Shown here one piece after another: positions 1-11,330 of a stretch of 64,000 bases of DNA (position 1 is the first letter of the stretch; each line of letters begins with the position of its first letter). Both the position numbers and the translations under genes were made by a program. The stretch is from Achatina immaculata (taxonomy: Eukaryota > Mollusca > Gastropoda > Stylommatophora > Achatinidae): assembly GCA_009760885.1 (NCBI GenBank), contig CM019716.1, positions 15,386,202-15,450,201 on the forward strand, given 5' to 3'. The notes under the pieces were generated by a model that saw only the letters and a list, made by a program, of their open reading frames with translations, was not told where the DNA came from and did not search any database.

Positions 1-795
1 ACAAGTTATCAGTAGTACATTACACTCTGAAACAACAAGTTATCAGCATTACATTACACTCTGAAACAAGAATCAATAGTATCACATTACACTCAGAAAC
101 AGCAAGTTCTCAGTATTACATTACACTCAGAGACAACAAGTTATCAGTATTACATTACACTCGGAAACAACACGTCATCATTGTTACGATAGGCGTAGAA
201 ACAACAAATCACCAGTGTTACACTACTCTCAGAGACAACAAGTCACCAGTGTTACATTAATCTCAGAGACAACAAGTCACCAGTGTTACACTACTCTCAG
301 AGACAACAAGTCACCAGTGTTACACTACTCTCAGAGACAACAAGTCACCAGTGTTACATTAATCTCAGAGACAACAAGTCACCAGTGTTACACTACTCTC
401 AGAAACAACAAGTCACCAGTGTTGCACTACTCTCAGAGACAACAAGTCACCAGTGTTACACTACTCTCAGAAACAACAAGTCACCAGTGTTGCACTACTC
501 TCAGAGACAACAAGTCACCAGTGTTGCACTACTCTCAGAGACAACAAGTCACCAGTGTTGCACTACTCTCAGAGACAACAAGTCACCAGTGTTGCACTAC
601 TCTCAGAGACAACAAGTCACCAGTGTTACACTACTCTCAGAAACAACAAGTCACCAGTGTTGCACTACTCTCAGAGACAACAAGCCACAAGTATTACACT
701 ACTCTCAGAGACAACAAGCCACCAGTATTACACTACTCTCAGAGACAAGTCACCAGTGTTACACTACTCCCAGAAACAACAAGTCAACACTGTTA
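1..795. repeat. 34-bp minisatellite array
   Basis: About 23 head-to-tail units of 34 bp (core ACAACAAGTCACCAGTGTTA). The first ~200 bp use a diverged 'ttatcagtattacattacac' variant and the rest is homogenised. Because 34 is not a multiple of 3, all three forward frames stay open and read the same peptide series in rotation, so the long open frames here (from 215, 283 and 453) are repeat artefacts. The array runs directly into a reverse-transcriptase relic at 783-846 that shares the unit's sequence. Confidence 0.95.
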
Positions 796-846
796 CACTA
801 CACTCAGAAAGAACAAGTCAAATGGTCTGGCCACGCCGAACGCTAG
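783..846 (+). pseudogene. LINE-F reverse-transcriptase C-terminal relic
   Basis: One frame reads LHYTQKEQVKWSGHAER then stop. This matches the 'xEQxKWFGHVxR' block typical of the C-terminal region of RTE/CFDP2-type endonuclease-reverse transcriptases. The same nucleotide segment recurs near 44010-44060. Only ~20 codons remain. The similarity of its first half to the flanking minisatellite unit suggests it is the seed of that array (inference). Confidence 0.55.
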
Positions 847-935
847 AAAAAGTGAAAAACTAACAGAAACAGAGAGGACGAAAGAACCTTGTTATGAAAG
901 TGTGACACATTGGGTACCAAGGCCCGTCTTTCGTC

Positions 936-1316
936 TGAAAGAGAGAAAGAGAGAGAGAGAGTGGAAGAGAGAGGCAGAGTGAGAGAATGAGAGAGAAAGA
1001 GAGAGAGTAGAAGAGAGAGGCAGAGAAAGAGAGTGGAAGAGAGAGGCAGATAGAAAGAGAGAGAGAGTGGAAGAGAGAGAGACACTAAGAGAGAGTGAAA
1101 GAGAGAGCCAGAGAGAAAGAGAGAGATTGCAAGAGAGAGCCAGAGTGAGAGAATGAGAGAGGCAGAGAGAAAGAGAGAGAGTGGAAGAGAGACGCAAAGT
1201 GAGAGAATGAGAGAGGCAGAGAGAAAGAGAGAGAGTGGAAGAGAGAGGCAGAGAGAAAGAGAGAGAATGTAAGAGAGAGGCAAAGTGAGAGAATGAGAGA
1301 GGCAGAGAGAAAGAAT
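936..1316. repeat. Purine-rich (GA)n-based satellite
   Basis: Imperfect tandem units of about 30-40 bp built from gagagaaagagagagagtgg and aagagagaggcag. The complementary strand gives long Leu/Ser-rich open frames (843-1356) that are compositional artefacts. The adjacent single-copy patch 895-935 has no recognisable function. Confidence 0.9.
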
Positions 1317-1791
1317 GAATAGAAACTTTTAACATCATCTTACACGAACCAAACAACCAAGCCCTATCAAGAAGTCTGTCCCCTCAACACTCACACATGG
1401 GAGAGGAGATGAGGCTAAAAAAAAAACAAAGCAAAACTACAAGAAAATATCTCCTTTCTGTACTCAATTGTGCATCAGTGAATGAACCCAGATATTGATT
1501 TGTCAAAAAATAAAGTAGTACTGCCAGAACTGGGGTAGATCCTATAGTTATTTTAAGCGTAAACCTAATATCCTTGCACCAAGCACGGCGTAGGGTCAAT
1601 AACCGACATACGCTCCCGTTTGTTTATATCCTGTTCTATATCGTGGCGCTTGTAAATAGTTCCAGGAACCCACGTGATGACGATCGTCCAATCGATTACG
1701 CAACAGCTTCTACGTTTTTACGAAATCGGATGTAAACAGGGCAATATATTGTGTTTACGTCAATCTCAAAATGGAAGAACAGCGATAGCTT
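1317..1791. other. No recognisable feature
   Basis: Unique-looking sequence without a supportable gene. A short block at 1650-1675 (containing AGTTCCAGGAAC) resembles, on the opposite strand, 38915-38945, so part of this stretch may be an old dispersed repeat. Confidence 0.5.
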
Positions 1792-2130
1792 TTTCTCTCT
1801 CTCTCTCTCACTCTCTCTCCACTCTCTCTAGTTCTCTCTCTAGCTCTCTCTCTAGCTCTCTATCTCTCTGACTCTCTCTCTTTCACTATAGCTCTCTCTT
1901 TAGCTCTCTCTCTAGCTCTCTCTCTAGTTCTCTCTCTAGCTCTCTCTCTAGCTCTCTCTAGCTCTCTCTCTAGCTCTCTCTCTCTAGCTCTCTCTCTAGC
2001 TCTCTCTCTCTCTCTAGCTCTCTCTCTAGCTCTCTCTCTCTAGCTCCCTCTCTCTAGCTCTCTCTAGCTCTCTCTCTAGCTCTCTCTCTCTCTCTAGCTC
2101 TCTCTCTCTAGCTCTCTCTCTCTCTCCCCA
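1792..2130. repeat. Pyrimidine-rich satellite (TCTCTCTCTAGC)n
   Basis: About 335 bp of imperfect 12-14-bp units alternating CT runs with TAGC. No gene content. It is followed by unremarkable sequence to about 2290. Confidence 0.9.
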
Positions 2131-2289
2131 ACTCTATCTTTCTACATCCTGTTTCATTATTTACTTGCTTGTAATTATATGCCTCCATAGAATAACCAGC
2201 ACTCTCTCAATCCATGACTCGCCAGCTATCGAATACTAAAATGACATTAGTTCGAAAAGTAACTTGTTAGCTATTGCTAAAAAACATAT

Positions 2290-2579
2290 GTTAGAAGATC
2301 TGAACTGACAATGTATTTTTTGGTTATGTATGTCTGTGTGTGCGCGTATACGTGTGTGAGAGCTATTTTATTAGGTTAATTACTTCTTCTCTTTTACTTT
2401 GAATGTAATAGTTTAATCTTACACTCTTTTGACATGTTTTTCCTAATGTAATTTGTATACTTGTGTTAAATCGAGTGTGTGGGAAGAATGAAAGATGGAG
2501 TGATGAAGGGCAGAATGTAAGACGGGCCTGCGTGTCCAATTCTTTACCCTTTAAAAATAAAGATTATTCATTCATTCAT
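2290..2579 (+). mobile_element. 3' end of a dispersed element with (ATTC)n tail
   Basis: The block 'gggcagaatgtaagacggg...ttctttaccc...aataaagattattcattc' is repeated at 16965-17050 and, with an internal expansion, at 52000-52320. The common features are GGGCAGAATG, GACGG, TTCTT.AC, an AATAAA-type signal and a terminal (ATTC)n tract, as expected for the 3' end of a retroposed element. The upstream part (AT-rich, 2290-2470) may be its 3' UTR. No coding sequence is visible, so its class is unresolved. Confidence 0.5.
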
Positions 2580-2750
2580 TCTCCATAGCTCTTCCTGTCT
2601 CTCCCTCTGTTACTCTCTCTCTCTTTTTCTCTCTCTCTTTCTCCTTCTCTCTCTTTCTCTCTCTCTCTCTACCTCTCTTTCTCTTTCTCCTTCTCTCTCT
2701 CCCTCTCTCTCTTTCTCCTTGTCTCTCTTTCTCTCTCTCTCTCTGATAAT
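2580..2750. repeat. CT-rich simple sequence
   Basis: Imperfect (TCTC)n/(CTTT)n tract directly after the ATTC tail. The minus-strand Arg/Glu-rich open frame (2572-2787) is compositional only. Confidence 0.9.
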
Positions 2751-3306
2751 GAAAACGTAAAACTAAAAACAGAATAATTTTCACCATTTTCTGAATGCAC
2801 TGAGTTATAAACTACCAGTTACGTGCTACAGTTTGGTAATTACTTGTTAAAAGATCTTCAGATAAGACATAGAGAGACCTGTACACAGTACAGTAATAAA
2901 GCACAGTGTTGTATAGATGGCCTTGGGAAAAATAAAGCACTTTAGATTAAACAGAAAAAAAAATTAAAGTTGCAACACTCTAGTTGCACCACTACACCTG
3001 CGCTCATATTTTAATATAGATTAGGTCAAAATTTAAGATCATGTCACAGGGAAATTAGGTTGGATCAAAGATTTTAACCTTTAACCAAGGAGGTACTTGT
3101 AAGTAGCAGTTTAAGACAGAGGAGGGGAGGAATGTATTTTTAAAAAAAACTAAATGGAAGAGGAGAAAATGAGCACGAGATAAATGAAAGAGGAGAAAAT
3201 GAGCACGAGATAAATGAAAGAGAAGAAAATGAGCACGAGATAAAGTATATTATGATAATTATTTGAGCAAGCACCATGACTACTGAGCCTTTTTTTAAGT
3301 GATAGC
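2751..3306. repeat. Unique sequence with a short 30-bp tandem repeat
   Basis: There is no gene here. At 3151-3240 three tandem 30-bp units (gaggagaaaatgagcacgag core) are seen. The rest looks single-copy. Confidence 0.6.
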
Positions 3307-4456
3307 ATACTGTTAAAAAAACGCAACAAATAGGATGTTTGCGATTTAAGCTGAAGTTTGCTGATCAGACAAGGGCAAATTGCCTGAAACGTTCACTTGG
3401 AAATCAACTTCACGTGCTGACCTGAATTATACTCAGTGAACACAGAAGAGCGACACTAGTCAAAACAGCATTTTTGACAATAACTCATGACAGGTTCACG
3501 AGAATCCCATGAAACTTACTGAACACGAACCTCACTTACAATGTTAATGAAGGCCTATAAAAGATTGACGCTCCTCTAATCAATTCATTTGAAAATTCAA
3601 TGAGCAAGTATGGTTCATCTCATTAAAGAACAGCGACTCATCATCATTGGACGTTTACAGACTGGACAGTCACAAAGTGTAGTGGCCAGACAATTTAATG
3701 TGGTTAGAAGCACCATTAGTCGCTTTTGGACACGATTTCAAGAAACTGGCTCAGTTGCAGACCGGCCGCGCAGTGGAAGACCCATAGTCACAACTCCTGC
3801 CGAAGACCGCTTCATACGGCTGCGTCACCTCAGGCATCGATTTGCATCTGCGTCCTCAACAGTCCAGTCAATGACAGCAGCTCGTCGAATTTCAGCTCAA
3901 ACAGTCAGGAACCGGCTGCACGACGCTGGATTTTGGGCTAGGAGACCCTACAGAGGCCCTGTTCTTACGGACCGGCATCGCCAGAACCGACTGCAGGGGG
4001 CGAACCAGCATCGTCAATTTACCGTTGCGAATGATTGAAGAATGGTTTGGTTTAGTTAAGAATCATTCTTTCTGCTCCTTCGACACGATAGACAAAGAAG
4101 AGTTTTACCGCAGAGTCCATGAGCGCTATGCCCAGAACTGCATGGATGAGTCTCCTCCACATGATGGCGGAGGTGTACTGGTGTGGGGGACGATCAATTT
4201 CATGGGAAGATGTGACCTGGTGCAAATTGAAGGACGTCTGAATGCCCAACGATACGTTGCTAAAATTCTTCATCCTCATGTCCTTCCATTTCTGACTGTA
4301 CCAGGGTCGATTTTTCAGCATCATCACGCTCGACCTTATGTGGCACAACTTACAATCCAGTTCCTCGCTGAAAACAACGTCCAGACCATTCTTTGACCAT
4401 CCATGTCATCAGACTTGAATTCAATAGAACACTTATGGGATGAACTCAACAGACAA
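3307..4456 (+). mobile_element. Tc1-like DNA transposon, 3' truncated (family 1)
   Basis: The left end (ATACTGTTAAAAAAACGCA at 3307) resembles the left end of the second Tc1 element at 22227. A TATA-like CTATAAAAG lies at about 3555, some 55 bp before the transposase start, and the same arrangement occurs in the second element. The element stops abruptly at a (TA)n tract (4457-4496), so the right terminal repeat and the end of the transposase are missing. Confidence 0.75.
3610..4456 (+). pseudogene. Tc1/mariner-type transposase, inactivated
   Basis: The N-terminal 142-codon frame (3610-4038) carries the bipartite paired-like helix-turn-helix region: a first helix-turn-helix around residues 10-45, a GRPxVTT linker near residue 56, and a second half to about residue 110. 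A frameshift near 4025 leads into the DDE domain (4025-4396), with VHERYAQNCMDE, a GGGGVLVWGTI-like block, then SDLNSIEHLWDELNR after a stop at 4394-4396. The catalytic core is broken: the QDNARP block has become IFQHHHARPYVA, so the second Asp is lost, and the first-Asp block is unrecognisable. Family knowledge: such enzymes cut and paste DNA at TA dinucleotides. This copy cannot encode an active protein. Confidence 0.85.

Positions 4457-4496
<40 letters not shown>
4457..4496. repeat. (TA)n microsatellite
   Basis: A near-perfect alternating TA run that interrupts the Tc1 transposase just after its IEHLWDEL block. It is followed by a short TTTATA/TTTGTAG-rich stretch. Confidence 0.9.
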
Positions 4497-4497
<1 letters not shown>

Positions 4498-4659
4498 CTT
4501 ATATACTATTGTTTATAGTTTATTTGTTTGCAGTTTATATACTTTAGTTTGTAGTTGTTATACTGCAGCTTTGCTTGTAGTTTGTCTAACGTTGGTGGTT
4601 GCATCACCGGCTCTGAGAAAAAAAAAACAATCCAGTCAAGCCAGCTGTAGATAATTGTA

Positions 4660-5272
4660 TTTCCACAAAAATTTAGTTCCACAAAAATCTGAAGATGACA
4701 AGCTCATCTGAAATCAAATTACGAACAAGAAATAAATGATAATTTATTTATCTATTAAAGCAACATTTGTGTGAGAAAAGAGTAAAAAAAACCTTGTTGC
4801 TTTTATTTCATCTCAATCTGCTGATCAAGGAAGTTTGTGTGGCCACATATCAGAATCTCACACACTCAGAAAAACGAAAACATCAAGTTTATGAAATAAA
4901 TGGTAAAGCATATCAGGCGTGGAAACTCTCTGATCGATACACAAGCTGTTGAACTTTTAAAAGAATGCGGTAACTGTTATTTTCCAAGACTATAGGAATT
5001 TATCGAGTAAGAAATGTTTGGGAATCACATTATTTTCCTTCCTGTCCATGGAACTCACTTCAGAAAATAAATATTTCAGACGCAGGCAAACAATAGCTCA
5101 GATGTAAAATAAATAGCCAAACAAAATGACAAGAGATAAAATTAGATCCTGGACTTCGGTTGATTTGAACTCTTTCTGCAGACAGTAGTTCAACTTTTGA
5201 TGAAAATTTTCCATTCAGCGATAAAAAAGAGAAACTTTAAAAAAAAAAACTACGCAGATTTTCTTCCGAAGT
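4660..5272. other. No recognisable feature
   Basis: AT-rich sequence with only short frames (for example 61 codons at 4767) that match nothing recognisable. Confidence 0.5.
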
Positions 5273-5645
5273 TTACAGTTCTTCCACCAGCACAATATCC
5301 ACCACAGTACCTTCCACCTCCACAATAGCTAGCACTACCACAACACTTTTCACCACAACACCTTCCATCGCTACAATACCTTTTACCTCCGCAACAAATT
5401 TCACCGCCATAATATCAACCACCACCACAACACCTTCCACTACCACAACATCTTCCACTACCACAATATCTTCCTCTACCGCAATACCTTCCATCACCAC
5501 AACACATTCCACTACCACAATAACTACCACCACCACCACCACAGCAGCTTCCACCACCAAGAGCACCTTCCATCACCACAACACCTACTACCACCATCAC
5601 CACACGGTCCACCACCACAGTACTTCTCACCACTACAGTGCTTGC
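5273..5645. repeat. CCACCACAACACCTT-type imperfect satellite
   Basis: Degenerate 15-30-bp units rich in ACCACC/ACAAC. The minus strand yields Val/Gly-rich open frames (5273-5648) without any motif, best read as repeat artefacts. Confidence 0.85.
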
Positions 5646-6390
5646 CACAACAGAAAAGAGTTCAGGTCAGTGACGCTAGTTCTTGCTCCCACATACAACA
5701 GACCTCGCTGTAGCAGAATCAGGTAGGAAGACATTATTGCTGCTTGTAACAAGAAAGAAAATACCAAGATGAAAATGTGGTTAGAAACACTTTCTTCGTT
5801 TATATACATTATTTTATGCCGTGAGCTCTGTGCAGGAAGAAGGGTAGTTTGACATACTCCACAAAGGGAATGAGCAAGAATTCCGAGCAGCGTTACTTAG
5901 CTGGCTATTTTTAGCTTGACAAGGCGGTATAAATACCAAGTATAACACAGCAGCGCTTCCTTACATATACTGGAATTTTAAACAGAAATTAATTTTTGAT
6001 TTATCTCATCAGTGGGAGGACATTTTGTTTTCCAGTTTTTTTTTATGTCTGGTGGTCATCACTTGATACTAGTGCTGAGTATAACGTTATCATTCTCAGA
6101 GTAACCTAGTGACCAGTGACCAGCCTGTGTGCTGAGCGCATTTTACCTAGGAAAGTTCAGATTCTGCATAAAGTTTCTAGTCTTTTTTCTTCTTCATTTA
6201 CTGCTCCTGAATCTGCTTAGTACCTCATGGACCTGTCTGGATTTGTTGTCATGAAAAACTGAAAATGGTAGATCGTGTGTAAGCCTCTGACCTGTCAGAA
6301 CCTCGCTTGTCTGTCATGTTGGTTGATTTTTGTGGAGGCCTGCTTAAATCAAAAGGTTTTGGGAAACCAGCCAATTTCTCTTATTTGCCG
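5646..6390. other. No recognisable feature
   Basis: Unique-looking DNA between the CCA satellite and the first SINE. No supportable open frame, RNA or repeat was found. Confidence 0.5.
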
Positions 6391-6672
6391 TCCTGGTTGG
6401 CTGAGTGGTTAGGAGCTCGGTTTACTAATCCGGGTTCAGTCCCAGCAGTGGGATTTTTTTTTCTGGCACACACCAAAAAGGGCCCTGGGGTTCACCCAGC
6501 CTCTAAAAATGGGTACCAGAGTAATTTTGGGAAGGTAAATTGACCAGGCGTGATACTGACCGCATCACACTTTCATGTGCAGAAGGTCATGGAAAATACG
6601 GGACTAACACTGTATTCCCCAATATACCTTAATGACATGGACACGGGAATTTTACCTTTACCTGCCCTCTCT
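6391..6672 (+). mobile_element. tRNA-derived SINE (family S1)
   Basis: The tRNA-like head has an A-box-like TGGCTGAGTGGTTAGGAGC and a B-box-like GGGTTCAGTCCC with normal spacing. The body shares ATGGGTACC, a CAGGCGTGATACTGACC block and an ACACGGGAATTTTACCTTTA-type end with the minus-strand copy at 13006-13258. Pol III transcription and LINE-driven retroposition are inferred from this structure. No target duplication was identified. Confidence 0.8.
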
Positions 6673-7163
6673 CATGTTTACAACTGTTACCACTGGTTTC
6701 ACAGTCCTCAATGCACCGGATACTGACATTATGGCCTTGATTTCTATGTGTCAGACAAAGTATGCACAAGGATTTTTATTTCTATTTGTTGTAGAAAAGA
6801 TGAGGTAAAAATATATAAATGAATAAATAATAAAATATATGCTCCCTCTGGGAACAACTGTGTTAAGAGCACACTTATCTTAACATAGTGTTTGTGAGAC
6901 AGGGAACATAGATCTGTTTGATTAAAAACTATGACCTACCTCTGTAGCCCAGAAACGTGTAGCAATCAACACTAATTGTAATTGTTATTTTTGTAAAATG
7001 TAATGTCAGATTGGTGGACATATGGGGACATGGAGATCTCTGGCGGGGATGAGAGAAGTCTGGTGTGAAACCAATGAATCCAGGACATGACAAGCCTATG
7101 GGTCTTTACAACAATGGCTATCAGAATGATGTAAACAAAACATAGCCAGTAGACTATGGGTGG
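6673..7163. other. Unassigned; may include the 5' part of the I-like LINE
   Basis: AT-rich to about 6990, then a G-rich patch (TATGGGGACATGGAGATCTC around 7020) that could belong to the 5' UTR of the downstream LINE. No boundary can be fixed without a second copy. Confidence 0.35.
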
Positions 7164-7169
7164 CGGGGA

Positions 7170-7645
7170 ATGAATATCGTTGAAGCACTCATCAGATTCC
7201 TCATCTCTAAGTCAGAGTGTCTTTGTGGAACTGTCTCAAAACCATCTGACATGGAGAAGGGGCTTAAGTACAGCCACCAGAGTCTGGAAAACAAAGTTTT
7301 GGCCAGGCCAGCCACACTGTCTTCATGGCAGTCCGAGCAAGATCACAGTCTGCCCTGGCAAGGAAAGGTGCTGAAGTCGGAGTTACCCAGCCAAAAGGCG
7401 CATCGCAAAAAATCAGGGTAACACGCATTATCGCTAATGAAATGTCTCTATCTGCAGTTTTCAAACATGGTGCTCGCCCTGTGAAGACTAACCAGGCAGG
7501 TGCAGAGCCGGGCCCCCTGCCTCGAAAGGGTCCACCCAATGCTACTGGAGGTCCTCTCAGTTCGTCTTGTGGAGTCAGGAGACATGAGAGTAGAGCTACT
7601 GGCCAAAAAAATACAACAGAAGAAAACAGCCAAAAAACAAGAACT
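7170..7645 (+). pseudogene. Decayed ORF1 region of the I-like LINE
   Basis: Three overlapping frames (7170-7421, 7325-7648 and the start of the frame opening at 7500) read like pieces of one basic, Ser/Lys/Arg-rich protein broken by frameshifts. This is the position where LINEs of this group carry a nucleic-acid-binding ORF1. No zinc-knuckle motif survives, so the assignment rests on position only. Confidence 0.4.
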
Positions 7646-7652
7646 TAAAATA

Positions 7653-10600
7653 ATGCAGTGGAATGCTGAGGGTGTCAGCAGTGTTAGAGATGGCTATAGC
7701 AAAAAGGTTGAACTAGAGAACATACTTTTTGCAGAGCAGGTAAGTATAAGCTGCATACAGGAGACACACCTAACCAAAGATGCCGCCTTTAAAATCAGAG
7801 GCTACCAGTGTTTTAGATCAGACCGACAGGACAGAAGAAAAGGAGGAGTACTCACACTTGTTAAGAATAACATCAGCGCATGTCAGGTGGGAGTGTACAT
7901 AGAAGGAGCCGAATACCAGATGATCCATCTAAAAAGTAGTAATACAGATTTCCACATCCTTAGCTATTACTGTCCTAATGACCGCCCACTTGCTTTAGAA
8001 ACAATCCCACACAAAGAGAGACTGATGGTCTGTGGTGATTTTAACAGCCATTCCCAGAGCTGGGGCTATGACCACATAGACAAGGGAGGAGAGGAAGTTG
8101 AGAGCTGGCAGGATGATAATGGACTTCTCCTGATCAACCAGCCTGTGGATCCCCCAACATTTTACTCAAGGGCTTGGCATACAAAATCAACACCAGATCT
8201 GGCAAATCACTCTCCAGATCTAAGTGGAACATTACACGTGAAGTTGGAAAACAACTTGGAGGTAGTGATCATCGACCAGTCTTCCTGACAATAGAAAATG
8301 AACTCCTTAACACCAGTAGCCCTATCCCCAGATGGAACTATAAAAAAGCAAACTGGACAATGTACAGACATCGTACAGGTATCCTGGTGGGACAGCTGTC
8401 CATAGAAGGTAAGAATATTAACAGTATGGTGAAGGAATTCAATGCTTGTATCCTTCAGGCCGCTCGTGAAACCATTCCCAGAGGAGCTCGCAGGGACTAT
8501 AAACCATACTGGTCTAGTGAGCTGGGAAAACTCCATGATGGTGTGTAAGCAGCTCGAAAGCAAGCAGAAAATAGACCATGCCAAGAACACCACAATAATT
8601 ACCAACATTCTAAGGCCAAATTTCAGAGAGCAAAGCTGCAAGCCAGACGGGAAAGTTGGAGAGAGAAAACAGAGTCCCTAAACTTTGAAAAGGATGGAAG
8701 GAAACTGTGGAAACTAATCAAACAGTTAAATGATGAGAGTACTGGAAGAAGTACAAAGGTTACAATAATAGAGGATGGAAAAACTCTTACAGGTAAGCAG
8801 GTAGCAGATCACTTTGCTCGCATGTTTGCACAGGACTGCAACATTGATATCCATCCAGAGAAGGAGCGTACAGTGCGCATTGAGCCACAGAAAGAGGAGG
8901 AGCAAGTCAGAAAAGTGGAGGTCATGGATGCACCAATCACACGCAGTGAGTTAGACCTAGCAGTTAGTAAACTGAAACCAAGGAAATCACCAGGACAAGA
9001 TGGAGTGTCCAATGAAATGATCAAGAACCTGGGAATGGCAGCAAGGGGAAAGCTGTTGGATATTTTCAATATGTGCTGGAGCACAGGTAAGTTACCTCAA
9101 ATCTGGAAGGAAGCAAGCATGGTACCACTGCTAAAACCAGGGAAAAACAGTGATACTGCCTCCAGCTACAGGCCAATCAGTCTCACTAGCTGCCTATGCA
9201 AAACGATGGAATGCATCATTGACCTGAGGCTAAAATGGTACCTAGAAAGTGAAAACCTTCTCATTCCACAACAAGCAGGATTTAGGCAGTACTACAGTAC
9301 GGAAGATCAAGTGACCTATCTCTCTCAAGAGATTGAGGATGCATTCCAAGAGAAAAACCTTGTACTACCAGCGTGGATAGACCTGAAGAAAGCCTTTGAT
9401 AAAGTATGGAAAAAAGGTCTGCTGTGGAAACTAAGAAACCGCAATGTGAATGGAAGACTATACAACTGGATAAAGTCCTATTTACACAATAGAAGAGCTA
9501 GAGTAGTAATGGATGGTCACAAAAGCCAGAAAGTACTTCTGCGACACGGTGTACCACAAGGAGGAGTCCTTTCGCCTACACTATTCCTTGTATTCATTAA
9601 TGACCTGGTCAAGGAACTTCCTTATGGAATCAAAGCGGCACTGTATGCAGATGATCTGGTCATGTGGTGTACAGATGAATATGCGACAGTTGCTACACAG
9701 AGACTCCAAAGAGCAGCAGACATCTTGACATCATGGACAGACAAATGGTATGTAAGTATCAACACAGAGAAATCAAGTACCACTCTGTTCACCCTCTCAT
9801 CTAAACAGAAAGCAGGTAAGATCTTTGTAAATGAAATACCCTTAAAGATGGACAACCAACCCACTTACTTAGGAGTGACTCTTGACTCAAAACTGACGTG
9901 GAAGCAACACATCAACAGTGCAGAAGCAAAAGCCAGAAGAAAACTAGCCATATTAAGAAAATTGAGTGGAACCACATGGGGAGCTAGTGAAAGAATCCTC
10001 AATAATGTATATCAGCAAAGTATTCTACCACATTTAGAATATGGCTCAACATTTTGGTGTACAGCATCAAACACTACGCTGCATAATCTAGACAAGGTTC
10101 AAAATCAGTCACTACGGATTATCACAGGTGCCATGAGGTCCACACCAATAGTAGAAATGTAGAAAATAGTTGGTGTTCAACCGCTAAAGGAACGTAGAGA
10201 CACAAGGGTCATGACCATGGGAGAAAAATTCCTTAGCTCTGTAAGCCATCCCCTGAAGGAGAGATTCAATAACTTGGCATTAGGACGGCTTAAAAGAAGC
10301 AGCTTCATTCATCAGGCCAAGCGTATGCGTAAGCTGATACCTGACCTTCCAACTGTAGTCGCTCCATTATCATCTGTACCAGAGCATACACCATGGAAAG
10401 AAGCAGATTATACACAAAAAACTATTCAGACTGAAGTGAAAGGTGTGCAGAGTGGTGAGATGCAGAGCAGTCTTGTAAGATCAACAGCCACACTTAGTGT
10501 TCTAGATGACAAATATCCATGTGACACCTGGATACGTGTGTATACAGATGAATCTGCACATAATGCCATAAAGAATAGAGGGGCAGGAGCATATATTGAA

Positions 10601-11293
10601 TATCCAAACAACACCATTGACAAGATTTCCATACCCACTGGTAAATACTGCAACAACTTTGATGCAGAAGTTAGGGCAATTATTGCTGCAGTTAAAAAAC
10701 TATCAGACTCCAGATTTGATACATGTCCAGTAGTAATTCTCACAGATGCAAGATCAGTACTGGAAGCTCTTCAGGGCAACAAACTACCAGACCTTAAGGA
10801 TGCCTTGTCAAAAATTGGCTTACAACATGGAGTCACTTTGCAATGGATTCCCTCCTACTGTGGGATACCAGACAATGAGAAATCTGACCATCTGACTAAA
10901 GAGGGCACTGAAATGGAGCAACCAGACATACTAATCACCTATAATCAGAAGAAAAGCATGATAAAAACCTACAGGAAGCCACAAACACCACCACATGATG
11001 ACTATCACATGCTGAACAGAAAGGAACAAGTCACCATCTTCCGTCTCCGAACAGGACACAGCCGACTCCGAAGTCATATGTATACAAAGTTTAAGGTTGG
11101 TACTACTAATCTATGTACATGTGCCCAGGTGCCCCAAACTGTGGAACATATCCTCCAGAACTGCATCAACTACGAGACACTGAGAAATAATTACTGGCCC
11201 AGTGAAACCACTAAAGAAGATAAGCTCTACGGTTCCATACATGAGTTACAAAAAACAGTGAAATTTATCCAAGAGACAGGACTGCAGATATAG
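7653..11293 (+). pseudogene. ORF2: endonuclease-reverse transcriptase-RNase H polyprotein
   Basis: The endonuclease starts at MQWNAEG (7653) and contains QETHLT, GDFNSHSQSWG and, after a frameshift near 8205, GSDHRPV. An in-frame stop sits at 8546-8548. The reverse transcriptase follows (best frame 8822-10162) with YRPISLTSCLCK, QAGFR, DLKKAFDKVW, GVPQGGVLSPTLF and the catalytic YADD at residues 275-278 of that frame. A second in-frame stop at 10160-10162 separates it from the RNase H segment (10211-11293). Its expected acidic residues are all present: Asp113 (YTDES), Glu153 (DAEVRAI), Asp179 (LTDARS) and Asp226 (NEKSDHL). A CTCA...VEHILQNC cysteine/histidine motif closes the protein. The gene would encode target-primed reverse transcription; as it stands it is interrupted three times. 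Confidence 0.85.
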
Positions 11294-11330
11294 ACAGACA
11301 ATGCGAACGAAGAAGAAGAAGAAGAAGAAA

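Larger units (their letters stand above)
7164..11330 (+). mobile_element. I/Nimb-like non-LTR retrotransposon, nearly full length
   Basis: Order on the plus strand: a decayed ORF1 region (7170-7640), ORF2 with apurinic-type endonuclease, reverse transcriptase, RNase H and a C-terminal CxC...H...C motif, then a short 3' UTR and a (GAA)n tail at 11306-11330. An RNase H domain in a LINE with this endonuclease is characteristic of the I group; the Nimb label (known from snails) is an inference. Damage is light: one frameshift and two nonsense codons in ORF2, so the insertion is comparatively young. Confidence 0.8.

Noticed and set aside
215..982. A 255-codon plus-strand open frame and two others in the 34-bp array
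   Set aside because: All three frames encode the same repeated peptide because the unit is 34 bp. No domain, and open length follows from the repeat.
843..1356. Leu/Ser-rich minus-strand frames resembling membrane proteins
   Set aside because: They lie entirely in a (GA)n-type satellite; hydrophobicity is a compositional artefact.
5273..5648. Val- and Gly-rich minus-strand frames
   Set aside because: Produced by the CCA/ACC satellite; overlapping frames give different low-complexity peptides.
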